From a bacterium (GTDB lineage: Bacteria > SZUA-79 > Acidulodesulfobacterales > Acidulodesulfobacteraceae), in assembly GCA_021784835.1 (NCBI GenBank), contig JAJYHI010000007.1, positions 1 through 64,000 of the forward strand: 64,000 bases of DNA, given 5' to 3'. The notes beneath the pieces were generated by a model. It worked only from the letters and a program-made list of their open reading frames with translations, made no database searches and was not told the origin of the DNA. A program made the translations under genes and the position numbers. This document shows positions 42,030-51,900 of this stretch, one piece after another (the stretch's first letter is position 1; every line of letters begins with the position of its first letter).

Positions 42030-43317
42030 ATTGGACGCTATTTACGATGCGGACGGTTTTGCAATGAATTTTGGATTGGAAAGAATAAGTGCCCTGCTTC
42101 GATATGCGGGCAACCCTCAGAACGGCTTAAAGACCTTGCATATAGCGGGAACTAACGGAAAAGGTTCCGTAAGCAGGTTTATTTACGCCATATTAAAAGA
42201 ACACGGCTTAAAAATAGGGCTATATACTTCTCCTCATTTAACGACATTTTCCGAAAGAATAGTCGTTAACGGCGAAATGATAAAAGACAGCGAACTTGAA
42301 AGGCTTAGCGGGTTTTTTAATAAAATAGTTTCCCGGAAAGACGATTTTAAAAAGCTAGGCGCTCCGTCTTTTTTTGAATTAACGACGGCTATATGCTTTA
42401 AGTATTTTTCCGAGCAGAATGTGGATATTGCCATTATAGAGGCAGGTTTAGGAGGCGCGTTGGACGCCACTAACGTTTTAGAAAAACCGCTTATATCGGT
42501 AATTACCAATATAGCGATGGACCACGAAAATATATTGGGGAACTCTCTTAAAAAGATAGCTTTAGATAAAGCGGGCATTATAAAAAAAAATTCGATTGCC
42601 GTTTGCGGAGAAAAAAAAGCCCGAATAAGAGAGATTATAAAAAATCATGCTCTAAGTTTGAATTCGCGGTTTTTTTCTTTTCAGGACGTTAAATTATATA
42701 AAAAAGGTGATTTATATAATTATTACGGCTTAAAATTTATAATCAAAAATATAAAATTGCCCAATAAAGCATTTTATCAAAAATATAATTTAAAACTTGG
42801 AATTTTATCTGCGGAGATTCTCGATATTTATTTTAAAGGCGAGCCGGAAATAGAATTAAACGAAAATTCGGTAAGAAGCGGAATATTAAAATTTAAAAAC
42901 GAAGGACGTTTTGAAATAATAAAGTATAAAAATAACGATATAGTTTTAGACGGGGCACATAATCCCGAAGGCATCAAAAATATGCTCTCTTCGCTGAGGA
43001 GAGTTTTTAAAAAAAATAATTTTATAATAATTTTCGCGGTAATGAAAGATAAAAATTATAAAATAATGCTAAGAAGACTGTCCGTTCTTAAAGGGAATAT
43101 TATTTTTACGGGCTTATTAAATAACGACAGGGCTTTGGATAAGGAAGAACTTAAGGCGCTATCCGACGAAAACCGTTATTTTAAAAATGCTTTCGTATCC
43201 GGGAACGTTAAAGATTCGTTAGAGCTGGCAATAAAAAACAAAAAAAACGACGATATCATACTTGTTTGCGGCTCTTTATACTTGATAGGGGAATTTAAAA
43301 AAAATATTATAGATTAA
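42022..43317 (+). CDS. folC: Folylpolyglutamate/dihydrofolate synthase
   Basis: Adds glutamate to folates and in many bacteria also makes dihydrofolate. The 431 residues form a Mur-ligase fold: P-loop HIAGTNGKGSVSRFIYAIL, YTSPHLTTFSERIVVNGE, AIIEAGLGGALDATNVL, ITNIAMDHENILG and VLDGAHNPEGIKN. It starts within accD. Whether it has both activities cannot be read from the sequence. Confidence 0.94.
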   Translation: MIKLDAIYDADGFAMNFGLERISALLRYAGNPQNGLKTLHIAGTNGKGSVSRFIYAILKEHGLKIGLYTSPHLTTFSERIVVNGEMIKDSELERLSGFFNKIVSRKDDFKKLGAPSFFELTTAICFKYFSEQNVDIAIIEAGLGGALDATNVLEKPLISVITNIAMDHENILGNSLKKIALDKAGIIKKNSIAVCGEKKARIREIIKNHALSLNSRFFSFQDVKLYKKGDLYNYYGLKFIIKNIKLPNKAFYQKYNLKLGILSAEILDIYFKGEPEIELNENSVRSGILKFKNEGRFEIIKYKNNDIVLDGAHNPEGIKNMLSSLRRVFKKNNFIIIFAVMKDKNYKIMLRRLSVLKGNIIFTGLLNNDRALDKEELKALSDENRYFKNAFVSGNVKDSLELAIKNKKNDDIILVCGSLYLIGEFKKNIID

Positions 43318-43329
43318 TTATAAGGGTTT

Positions 43330-45555
43330 ATGAAGAAGTTTACCTTTTTTATCTTATTTTTTGCGGTTTTATATTTTTTCAACATCAAAGACTCTTATGC
43401 CCTTAAGACCGTTTCTATTCATATTTTAGCCGAAAAAGTAACTTATGTTAAAAATAATCATTCGTATATTTTTACGGGAAAAGTCGTGATAACCCGTAAA
43501 AAATTCACTTTAAAAGCGGACAAAGTAGTATATTTTTATAAAACGGATTTTGCTGTTGCTACCGGAAACGTTATCCTGAATTCAAAGGGCGCTATTACAA
43601 AAGCCCGGAAACTTAAAGTATATTTAAAAAACAGGATAGGCACCATTTATAATTCCCACATTCATTATATAGATAAGAGCATATATGTTTACGGTAAAAA
43701 AATTTATCATAAAGGAAAAGGATTTTATAAAATAGAAGACGGTTATTTAACGTCATGCAAAAGAAATCCGCCGTCATGGAAGTTATATTCGTCGTTATCC
43801 GACATATACGAGGGGAGTTACGCTTATTCGTATAATTCTATTTTTTATATACATAACATACCGGTTTTATATCTTCCAATAATGATTACTCCCGTTAAAA
43901 CAAAAAAATCTTCCGGTATTTTAATGCCCACGATGGGCTACAATTCCCTGACCGGTTATCAGGCGGGAGACGGCTATTATTTCGATTTGGGCAGGTCTCA
44001 GGATTTAACTTATAATTTGAATTATTACAGTTTTTTAGGTTTCGGAAATTCGCTGAAATACAGATATAGTCTCAACCCTTATTCAAACGGTTATATCTAT
44101 GGATTTTACATGCATGAATACGATAACCAGAAAAGTTTTTCGATGACGCCTAATCTTACCAGATATCTTTTGTTTTCGCACAACATGGATTTTTTAGGCG
44201 CCCTTGCGTTTAAAACAAACATTAATATCCCTTCCGATAATTCTTTTTATACGGATTTTTCTACCAACGTTTACCAGATGACAAAAAACAGGCTGTCTTC
44301 CAATTTCTCCATAACCGACGATTTGGACGGCTATTCCGCAAGAATGAATTTTCTGAGGCTGGATAATTTATTTATTCCAAACTATACCACAGTTGACGAG
44401 TATCCTTCTTTCTCGCTGGACGGGGAATCGGAACTCGGTTATTTTTTAAATAACCCATTATATTTTAATATGCATTCGTCATTCGACGTTTTTAGAAGCC
44501 CCGCATATCTGAACGACGAAAGGCTCGATTTATTCCCTCAAGTATATATGCCTTTAAATTTTATAGCCGGCGTGCATATAACTCCTAAGGCAGGATTAAG
44601 ATATACAGGTTATTACGACATAAAAGACGGATATACTGCCGTTTCTTCCGCGGATAAAAACAGGCAGATTTATTACGCTTCGTTAAATAACAACACGACG
44701 CTTTTTAAAAATTACGTTACTTCGCCTAAAAAAAATAAAGGCTATCTGGTCTTTTTAACGCCGTATATAAACTACGGCCTTATAAGGCCGGTAAATCAGT
44801 CAGGCGTTCCTTTAATAGACCAGACCGACTACATTCCTCAGGAAAGCGCGTTTAAATACGGACTTAATTTAAATTTTGAAGGCTATACGGATAAGGGCAT
44901 AAATAATTTGCTCAGATTCAGCCTTTACCAATATCATTCTATTTCCGGCAATTTTATAAATCCGGTAAACTATTTTGATTACGATAACGCAAATTCCGAC
45001 ATTATTGCCAGAATTAAAATACATCCGGCTTCCAATCTGTATTTTTTCGGGAACGGAAGCTATGACGATTATAATTATATATTTCACGCCTACGACGTTA
45101 ACTCTCAAATAACGGATTTTAGAAAAGATTCTTTCGGGATAGGCTATACCGAGATTAACGATGTCCAGGGGTATCTTAACGCATTAAATATGTTTAATTC
45201 TACAAATTTAAATCTTTTTCCGCAAACCTCGTCAGTTATTACAAGCCTTAATACCCTTTCGTACGCGAGTTTATCGGCTAACGTGAATATTATAGGCGGT
45301 TTCGGCATAAATACTACGGAAAATATAGATTTAACCGTGCATAAAGATATTTCGAACTCTGTAGGCGCTGTATATCAAAACGGCTGTATAGGCTTTATCG
45401 CAAATTATATGAATATGCCGTATTTCCACCAATGGGCACTTTCTTTCGGGTTGATATTGAGGGGCATAGGAACATACGGTTTCGGCAATATGATAACGTC
45501 TGCGCCGCAGGGGTCGGCAGCGGGCTTAATGAGCAGTCCTAGTTTTAGCAATTGA
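43330..45555 (+). CDS. lptD: LPS-assembly protein LptD (OstA-like)
   Basis: Outer-membrane beta-barrel that inserts LPS into the outer leaflet. The 741 residues carry a signal peptide (about residues 1-24), an OstA/LptA-like jellyroll (about 30-130) and a long barrel rich in aromatic beta-strands. The motif DGYLTSCKRNPPSWKL resembles the conserved LptD segment at the start of the barrel. Only two cysteines exist, C143 and C686, near the places where E. coli has C173 and C724/C725, so a single interdomain disulfide is plausible. LptE was not seen. The C-terminus ends in a Gly/Ser tail. Confidence 0.88.
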   Translation: MKKFTFFILFFAVLYFFNIKDSYALKTVSIHILAEKVTYVKNNHSYIFTGKVVITRKKFTLKADKVVYFYKTDFAVATGNVILNSKGAITKARKLKVYLKNRIGTIYNSHIHYIDKSIYVYGKKIYHKGKGFYKIEDGYLTSCKRNPPSWKLYSSLSDIYEGSYAYSYNSIFYIHNIPVLYLPIMITPVKTKKSSGILMPTMGYNSLTGYQAGDGYYFDLGRSQDLTYNLNYYSFLGFGNSLKYRYSLNPYSNGYIYGFYMHEYDNQKSFSMTPNLTRYLLFSHNMDFLGALAFKTNINIPSDNSFYTDFSTNVYQMTKNRLSSNFSITDDLDGYSARMNFLRLDNLFIPNYTTVDEYPSFSLDGESELGYFLNNPLYFNMHSSFDVFRSPAYLNDERLDLFPQVYMPLNFIAGVHITPKAGLRYTGYYDIKDGYTAVSSADKNRQIYYASLNNNTTLFKNYVTSPKKNKGYLVFLTPYINYGLIRPVNQSGVPLIDQTDYIPQESAFKYGLNLNFEGYTDKGINNLLRFSLYQYHSISGNFINPVNYFDYDNANSDIIARIKIHPASNLYFFGNGSYDDYNYIFHAYDVNSQITDFRKDSFGIGYTEINDVQGYLNALNMFNSTNLNLFPQTSSVITSLNTLSYASLSANVNIIGGFGINTTENIDLTVHKDISNSVGAVYQNGCIGFIANYMNMPYFHQWALSFGLILRGIGTYGFGNMITSAPQGSAAGLMSSPSFSN

Positions 45556-45580
45556 TTTTAATATTGCGTTATTATTTATT

Positions 45581-46588
45581 ATGAAAACATATCTTGTGAC
45601 GGGGGGCTTTGGATTTATAGGCTCCAATTTTATACGGCATATTTTGAATATGCGGAAAAATGCCGCCGTGATTAACGCAGATAAGTTAACGTATGCGGCA
45701 AATCCTAAAAATCTGCCCGATTATCCTGAAGACTACAAATTCTATAAAATTGATATCGCCGATAAGTTAGAATTGGCAAAAATTTTTAACGAAAACAGGA
45801 TAGATTTTGTTGTTAACTTTGCCGCAGAGTCCCACGTCGACAGGTCGATAGCGGCTCCGGGAATTTTCGTTAAAACCAATGTGGAGGGAACTCTAAATCT
45901 GCTGGAGTTGTCGATGAAACATAACGTCGAAAAATTCCTGCAGATTTCGACCGATGAGGCTTACGGCTCACTGGGCGCTGCCGGAAAATTTAGCGAAGAA
46001 ACCCCGCTTTCGCCGAGGAGTCCTTATTCCGCGTCAAAAGCCTCCGCGGATATGTTGGCGATGTCCTTTTTTCATACATACGGCATGCCTGTTTTGATAT
46101 CGAGATGCTCTAACAATTACGGGCCGTATCAGTTTCCAGAAAAATTGATTCCCCTTGCCATTATAAACGCATTAAATAATAAAGACATACCGCTTTACGG
46201 AGACGGAAGGAATATTAGAGACTGGATATATGTGGACGACCACGTCGATGCCATATGTTTAGTTTTAGAAAAAGGGAAAACAGGCGAGGTTTATAATATA
46301 GGAGGAAATTCCGAGGCGGAAAACGCAGATATAATAAAATTCATACTCGATAAACTGAATAAGCCGTCATCTCTTATTAAATACGTAAAAGACAGGCCGG
46401 GACACGACCGGAGATATGCCATGGACTTTTCCAAAATTACCTCGGAAACGGGATTTATGCCCGCTTACGGTATAGAAAAAGGCATAGAAAAGACGATAGA
46501 TTGGTATATAAAAAACGAAAATTGGTGGAAAGAAATATTGTCGGGCAATTATAAAGAATATTATAAAGAAATGTATGAAAACAGGTGA
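45581..46588 (+). CDS. rfbB: dTDP-glucose 4,6-dehydratase
   Basis: Second step of dTDP-rhamnose synthesis. The 335 residues form an extended short-chain dehydrogenase: NAD motif TGGFGFIGSNFIRH, NFAAESHVDRSI, the acid/base segment STDEAYGSL, and YSASKAS with the catalytic Tyr-Lys. SNNYGPYQFPEKLIPL and KDRPGHDRRYAMD are typical of RmlB. It is next to rfbD and lptD, pointing to a role in LPS sugar supply. rfbA and rfbC are absent from the window. Confidence 0.95.
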   Translation: MKTYLVTGGFGFIGSNFIRHILNMRKNAAVINADKLTYAANPKNLPDYPEDYKFYKIDIADKLELAKIFNENRIDFVVNFAAESHVDRSIAAPGIFVKTNVEGTLNLLELSMKHNVEKFLQISTDEAYGSLGAAGKFSEETPLSPRSPYSASKASADMLAMSFFHTYGMPVLISRCSNNYGPYQFPEKLIPLAIINALNNKDIPLYGDGRNIRDWIYVDDHVDAICLVLEKGKTGEVYNIGGNSEAENADIIKFILDKLNKPSSLIKYVKDRPGHDRRYAMDFSKITSETGFMPAYGIEKGIEKTIDWYIKNENWWKEILSGNYKEYYKEMYENR

Positions 46589-46597
46589 GATTTTATA

Positions 46598-47464
46598 ATG
46601 CTAAAGATTGCTCTTATAGGTTCAACCGGAATGCTGGGAATCGACCTCAATGCGGCTCTGAAAGGGGTAAATTTTCTCGTTAAGAATTATAATTCTAAAA
46701 ATTTGGATATAGCCGACCCTAAAACCGTAAATGAAGCCTTAGGCGTTTTTAAGCCGGATTATATTATAAATTCTGCGGCATATACTAACGTGGACGGAGC
46801 GGAAATAGAAAAAGAAAAAGCGGAGGCGGTCAACAGCGCGGGGGTGCAAAATTTAGCCGATGCCGCTTTATCTTTAGGCTCAAGAATAGTCCATATAAGC
46901 ACAGACTATGTATTTGACGGGTCAAAAAAAACTCCTTACACGGAGGATGATATTACAAATCCCATAAATGAATACGGCATTTCCAAACTTGGCGGAGAAG
47001 AAGCCTTAAAAAATTCTGGCGCAAGCTATATAATATTGCGGACGTCATGGCTTTACGGCAAAAACGGGAAAAATTTCGTAAATACTATATTAAAGCTAGC
47101 CGACAGCAAAAAAAGAATAGAAGTGGTAGAAGACCAATTAGGATGTCCCACATATACTAAAGATGCCGCATACGCTATTTCGGAAATCATTATAAAAGAT
47201 AATTCCAAGAATGAAATTTATAATTTAACCAACGGCGGCTATACGTCGTGGTATAAATTTGCCGTTGAAATCGTAAATGTTTTTAAAAGAACGAATTGCG
47301 AAATAATTCCGGTATCTTCGGATAAGGTTGCAAGACCTGCCAAAAGGCCGGCTTGCAGTATATTGGATAATTCGAAGATTAAAGAAGATTACAATATAGA
47401 ATTAAGGAATTGGAAAGACGCCCTTAAAAAATACTGCAACGACATAGGATATTTTATTATTTAA
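46598..47464 (+). CDS. rfbD: dTDP-4-dehydrorhamnose reductase
   Basis: Last step of dTDP-L-rhamnose synthesis. The 288 residues show ALIGSTGMLGIDLNAAL (nucleotide binding), NSAAYTNVDGAE, HISTDYVFDGSKKTPYTEDD, YGISKLGGEE (catalytic Tyr-Lys) and RTSWLYGKNGKNFVNTIL, typical of RmlD. It follows rfbB by 9 bp and ends the run before the terminator at 47553. Confidence 0.94.
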   Translation: MLKIALIGSTGMLGIDLNAALKGVNFLVKNYNSKNLDIADPKTVNEALGVFKPDYIINSAAYTNVDGAEIEKEKAEAVNSAGVQNLADAALSLGSRIVHISTDYVFDGSKKTPYTEDDITNPINEYGISKLGGEEALKNSGASYIILRTSWLYGKNGKNFVNTILKLADSKKRIEVVEDQLGCPTYTKDAAYAISEIIIKDNSKNEIYNLTNGGYTSWYKFAVEIVNVFKRTNCEIIPVSSDKVARPAKRPACSILDNSKIKEDYNIELRNWKDALKKYCNDIGYFII

Positions 47465-47499
47465 AAAATCTTGATTAAGATATATAATTATTAATGCAA

Positions 47500-47516
47500 G
47501 CGATTTTAAAAATCGC
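47500..47516. repeat. Perfect 8-1-8 palindrome after rfbD
   Basis: GCGATTTT and AAAATCGC flank one A. It lies between rfbD and the strong terminator at 47553. It could be a regulatory site or an additional weak hairpin; no T-run follows. Confidence 0.4.
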
Positions 47517-47552
47517 AGAAATAAGCGGTTTATTTTGAAACTATAATTTTTT

Positions 47553-47590
47553 AAAGCGCTTTCTCTATAAAAGGGAGCGCTTTGTTTTTT
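47553..47590 (+). terminator. Rho-independent terminator after rfbD
   Basis: AAAGCGCT pairs with AGCGCTTT (ending at 47583). The stem extends to 12 bp if two G-T wobbles are allowed, with a 7-nt loop, followed by GTTTTTT at 47584-47590. This is the clearest intrinsic terminator in the window. It separates rfbD from the DUF502 gene. Confidence 0.85.
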
Positions 47591-47606
47591 AAAAGGAAAT
47601 TGATTA

Positions 47607-48203
47607 ATGAGCAAAGCCTTTTTGGGTAAAATCAAAAACAGATTTTTTGCGGGATTAACGGTTATAATTCCCGGAGCTATAACCATTTTCATAATAATAT
47701 GGCTTTTAAAGGAAGTCAACAAGATATTTAACCCTTTTTCTCTTTTTATAAAGCGATATATCCATGTATATATACCGGATATAGGATTAATTCTTTTGTT
47801 CGGATTAATACTTGCTTCCGGTTTCCTGATTACAAACTGGTTAGGCAGAGCAATTATAAATTTTTACGAAAATTTTATGCTGAAGATTCCGTTGGTAAAT
47901 TTACTTTACAAATCCACCAAGCAATGGGTAGATATATTTTCTCCCGGGAAGAGTTCATTCAAAAAGTTTGTATTAGTAAGATATAGCGGAGATAAATTTA
48001 TTTACGGTTTTTTAACGTCGAGCACTGGAATACAGGGAAACGATAAAGACGGTTACGGAGTCGTTTATATTCCTACAAATCATCTATATATAGGAATGAA
48101 TATAATCGCAAAAAAAGACGATATATTAGATACCGGCCTAAGGGTCGAACAGGGGATTCAGATTGTTCTTTCCGCGGGAATTGCGTTCCCGGAAAAATTG
48201 TAA
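47607..48203 (+). CDS. DUF502 family membrane protein
   Basis: A 198-residue inner-membrane protein of unknown function. The DUF502 pattern is visible: NRFFAGLTVIIPGAITIFII with the first transmembrane helix (about 15-34), a second helix (about 58-78), then LLYKSTKQWVDIFSPGKSSFKKFVLVRY and VVYIPTNHLYIGMNII. AAAGGA precedes the ATG. It is first in a DUF502-rsmE-like-smc-ftsY run after a terminator. The function is not known. Confidence 0.85.
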   Translation: MSKAFLGKIKNRFFAGLTVIIPGAITIFIIIWLLKEVNKIFNPFSLFIKRYIHVYIPDIGLILLFGLILASGFLITNWLGRAIINFYENFMLKIPLVNLLYKSTKQWVDIFSPGKSSFKKFVLVRYSGDKFIYGFLTSSTGIQGNDKDGYGVVYIPTNHLYIGMNIIAKKDDILDTGLRVEQGIQIVLSAGIAFPEKL

Positions 48204-48219
48204 ATAAACCGGCTTTAAA

Positions 48220-48978
48220 ATGCACAACAGATTTTATATAGAAGAAAAAATAGAGAGCCTCGCCGGAAGCCAAATCGTTTTAGAATCCCTCGCCGGACAC
48301 GTCAAGGCTTTTCGTAAAAAAACAGGCGACGAGATTAAGCTCTATGACGGTTCCGGAAACGTTTTATCCGCTAAAATCGTTAAAATTTCAAAAAAAAATG
48401 TAGGCGTTGAATTATTGTCGAAAGAAACGCATTCCGGAAACAATACTAAAATTTTTCTTTTTCTGCCTCTTATTACGTCCCATATTATGGACCAGCTTAT
48501 AGCGAGAATTTGCGAAATGGAAGTAAGCGGCATTTTTCCCGTAATTACCGAAAGGTCAATCAATTTAAAAAATGAAAAAGAAATAAATTTCAAGCTGTCT
48601 AAATGGGATAAAATTTCAAAAGGCGCTATGGTTCTTGCCGGAAAAAATTTTTCTACGGTTATAAACAGGCCCGTAGTTTTGCCGGATGCTTTTAAAATGA
48701 CGGAAAATTTTAATTCAAAATTAATAGCGTCTCCTTCCGCAAGCCTGTTTCTGAAAGATTTCCTGTTAGCTTTCGATTTTAACGTAAAAAACATTTCTAT
48801 AAGTATTTTTATAGGGCCGGAAGGAGGCTTTTCCGCTTTTGAAATAAATTTATCAAAAGAATACGGCTTTACGCCGGTTAAATTATCCAATAATATTATG
48901 AGCACATTTGTCTCATCCATATACTTAGTCTCAAATTTAGTAAATTTTGCTTTTTCGGTAAGTGATTATGCATCTTAA
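48220..48978 (+). CDS. Divergent RsmE-like RNA methyltransferase
   Basis: RsmE methylates U1498 of 16S rRNA using a SPOUT knot domain. The 252 residues match in length and layout: an N-terminal PUA-like domain, ICEMEVSGIFPVITERS (equivalent to KATELGV..PL.TERS) and IGPEGGFSAFEI. Other signatures are lost: the EAxxQxxR segment reads as GAMVLAGKNFS, and LGxRILRTETA is replaced by LSNNIMSTFVSS. It may be a fast-evolving RsmE or one with altered or lost activity. It overlaps smc by 17 bp. Confidence 0.7.
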   Translation: MHNRFYIEEKIESLAGSQIVLESLAGHVKAFRKKTGDEIKLYDGSGNVLSAKIVKISKKNVGVELLSKETHSGNNTKIFLFLPLITSHIMDQLIARICEMEVSGIFPVITERSINLKNEKEINFKLSKWDKISKGAMVLAGKNFSTVINRPVVLPDAFKMTENFNSKLIASPSASLFLKDFLLAFDFNVKNISISIFIGPEGGFSAFEINLSKEYGFTPVKLSNNIMSTFVSSIYLVSNLVNFAFSVSDYAS

Positions 48979-51900
48979 GTTTATAGAACTATTTGGATTT
49001 AAAACGTTTCCGGATAAGATAAGGATACCTTTCGATGCAGGCATAAATATAATCGTCGGTCCCAACGGATGCGGAAAAACAAATATAGTGGATGCAATAC
49101 GGTTCATTCTAGGCGAGCAAAGCTTAAAGGATTTAAGGCTTAAAAATATGAACGATATAATATTTCACGGTTCAAACATGCGAAAAAGTTCGTCGGTTGC
49201 CTTATGCAGGGGGGTTTTCGAAAACGACCTGAAGAACAATTTTAAGTATAAAGATTTTTCTGAGATTATGATAGAAAGAAGGCATTTTAAAAATAACGAG
49301 ACGGAATACAGAATAAACGGGATTACGGTTCCATACAGGGAGTATCTTGATTTTTTTAATGAAAGCGGCTTGTCGAAGCATTATTCCATAATAGATTCTT
49401 CTAAAATCAACGCTATCCTGAATTATAAGCCCAACGAGTTAAAACTTTTTTTCGAAGAGGCGTCGGGGATAACAAAATATAAAATTCAGAAAAAAGCGGC
49501 ATCCAAAAAATTAGAAGCCGCAGAATTCAATTTATTGAGGATAGGGGATTTATTCGGCGAAGTCGAAAAACAGCTTGTATTTCTGGAAAAGGCATCCAAA
49601 AAATTAAAGAATTACAAAGAACTTGAAAATGAGAAAAAACGCTATGATTTTGCTCTTTACGACAGGACGAAAAGAAAGATAATTTACGAAATCGAAAAAC
49701 TCGTCAAAGAACTTGACGACTATTCGCTTCAGCTTGCCGGAGCAGGCGCGAAATCCGATTCCGCCTTAAGCGGCTTAACAGTTTTAAAAACGGCTTTCGA
49801 TAAGGAGGATGCCGCATATAAAGTTGCTCTTAACGAAAAAAACAGGCTCACGATAGACATGACTAAACTTAATTCCGCAATAGAATATGCAAATATGACT
49901 ATAAAGAATTTAGATTCGGAGATTTCTCAAAAATCAAAAGAAATAATCGAACAAAATGGATTAAAGGACAGAGATATAGAAAAATCCGCAAGCCTTAAAA
50001 ATAAAGCGGCAGCAGAAGAATCTAACTTTGCGAAACTGCGCGAAAAATTCGATACCCTGAATAAATCCGTGTCGGAAAAAAAAGAATTTTTATCCAAAAC
50101 AAAAAACGAAATAGATGCGATAAACGACGAAATCTTCGCCGCCGTCGAAAAATCGCAGAATTATAATAATAAATTGATTTTTAATAATAAAAATATTAAG
50201 AATATAGAAACAAGGATTAACGATACTAAAGGTTCTATAAGCAAAATTTCTCAGGAAATCGCCGAAGGAACTAAAATTTTAAGCGGAAAGATAAATCAAT
50301 CCGACGCCGCCGCAAAAATTATAGAAAGCCTTAGAGATGCGCAATCTGAAATTTCCTTAAAATCGTCGGAACTTTTGGAGGAGCTTAACGAGTGTAAATC
50401 CAAGAAAGACGCTTTAGAAAAAGAGCTGATAAAAATAGGCATAGATATATCGGGATTATCGGATTTTATAGATAACCGCGAAGGATTTTCCGAGGGGACA
50501 AAAAAATTGTTATGCGCGAAAAGGGATTACGAGGCGTATCCTTTGTCTGACATTATGGAAATCGAACGGGGTTTTGAAGACGCCGTATGGGAAGGAGCCC
50601 GAGATATGCTTGAAACGGTGTTCGTGAACGGCATAGAAGATGCGCAAAAAGCTTTGGATTATGCCGGCAGCAATAAAACCGGCGAAATAAGAATTTTTGT
50701 TCCCGGCAAAAGTAAGAATAAATTATATAAAGACGGTAAATCGTTTGACGCCCTATGCAAAGAATTAGATATTATTCCTTTAGCGGACAAAATAAAATTA
50801 AATTCCCAAAAAATCGTTTTAGGAGATATCGGAATTAATTTTTACTATTCGAAAAATACCGATACTATATTGAAACATATTAAGCTAACAGGTTTCTTTC
50901 CCGAGGTAAATATCGTAACCGGACAGGGAATTATTTTTTTTTCTAACGGGCTTATAATCGGCGGTAAAAATAAAAATATCGAAAGCCAAAATTTGTTTTT
51001 AAATAAAAATAAATTATCGCAATATAAACAATTAAAGTTAGACAAGGAAAATGAATTCGATAAAGAAAATTCGCTATATATTTCAAAGCAATCCGAAATT
51101 AACGGACTCGGCGATAAAGCCGCCAAGTTAAGCGAGGCTCTTAAAATAAAGGAGATGGAAGAAATAACGGTAAAAAACGACATAAAACATTTAGAAGGCC
51201 AATCTGTTAAACTAAGAGAAAGACTTAATATTTTAAAAAAAGAATTAAATTCTTTAGAATCGGAGAAGGAGGAGATATCTGAGGAAGAAAAAAAAATAAA
51301 AAAAGAAATTCTGGTTTCGGAAAACGAATCGAAACTTCAGACCGCCGAAAAGACTTTTATGGAAAAAAAATTGCGGGATTTAGAAAATGAATTTGAAAAT
51401 ATCAAAGAGGACGAAACTTCTTTAAAAATCGAACTTAACTCGTCGCAACAAAATATTAATTTCTTAAAGAAACAAATTAAAGATTTAGATTCGGTTATAT
51501 TTAATTACGATAAAAGAATTAATTCGCTAATAGCCCAAAAAGAAAAATTAAAGAAAGATTTTGAAGAAACCGCAAGCGGGTTATCCGAAAAACAAAAAAA
51601 TGTTTCGTTTATGGATGAATCTATCGCTAAATTAGATATATATATTAAAGACGCCGAAATTAAAATGGAGGACTTAAAAAAGAACATAAACATCGTCGAA
51701 AAAGAATTCGAAAATGCCGACAGGCAGAGGTTAAATTTAGAAAAGAAAAAAGATGCCGTACAAACGTATATAAATATAAATAAAGAAAAACTTGCCGAGC
51801 TGGATTCAGGCAGGGAACTAAGCGGTCTTCCCGTCGGTATCTCAGAGCAAGACGAAGCGTTTATTTTAAAAAATATCGAAAGCATGCAGGATGAAGATAT

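Noticed and set aside
48342..48920. 192-residue minus-strand frame opposite the RsmE-like gene
   Set aside because: The plus-strand frame has clear RsmE-like order and fits the operon; the antisense frame has no recognisable motifs.
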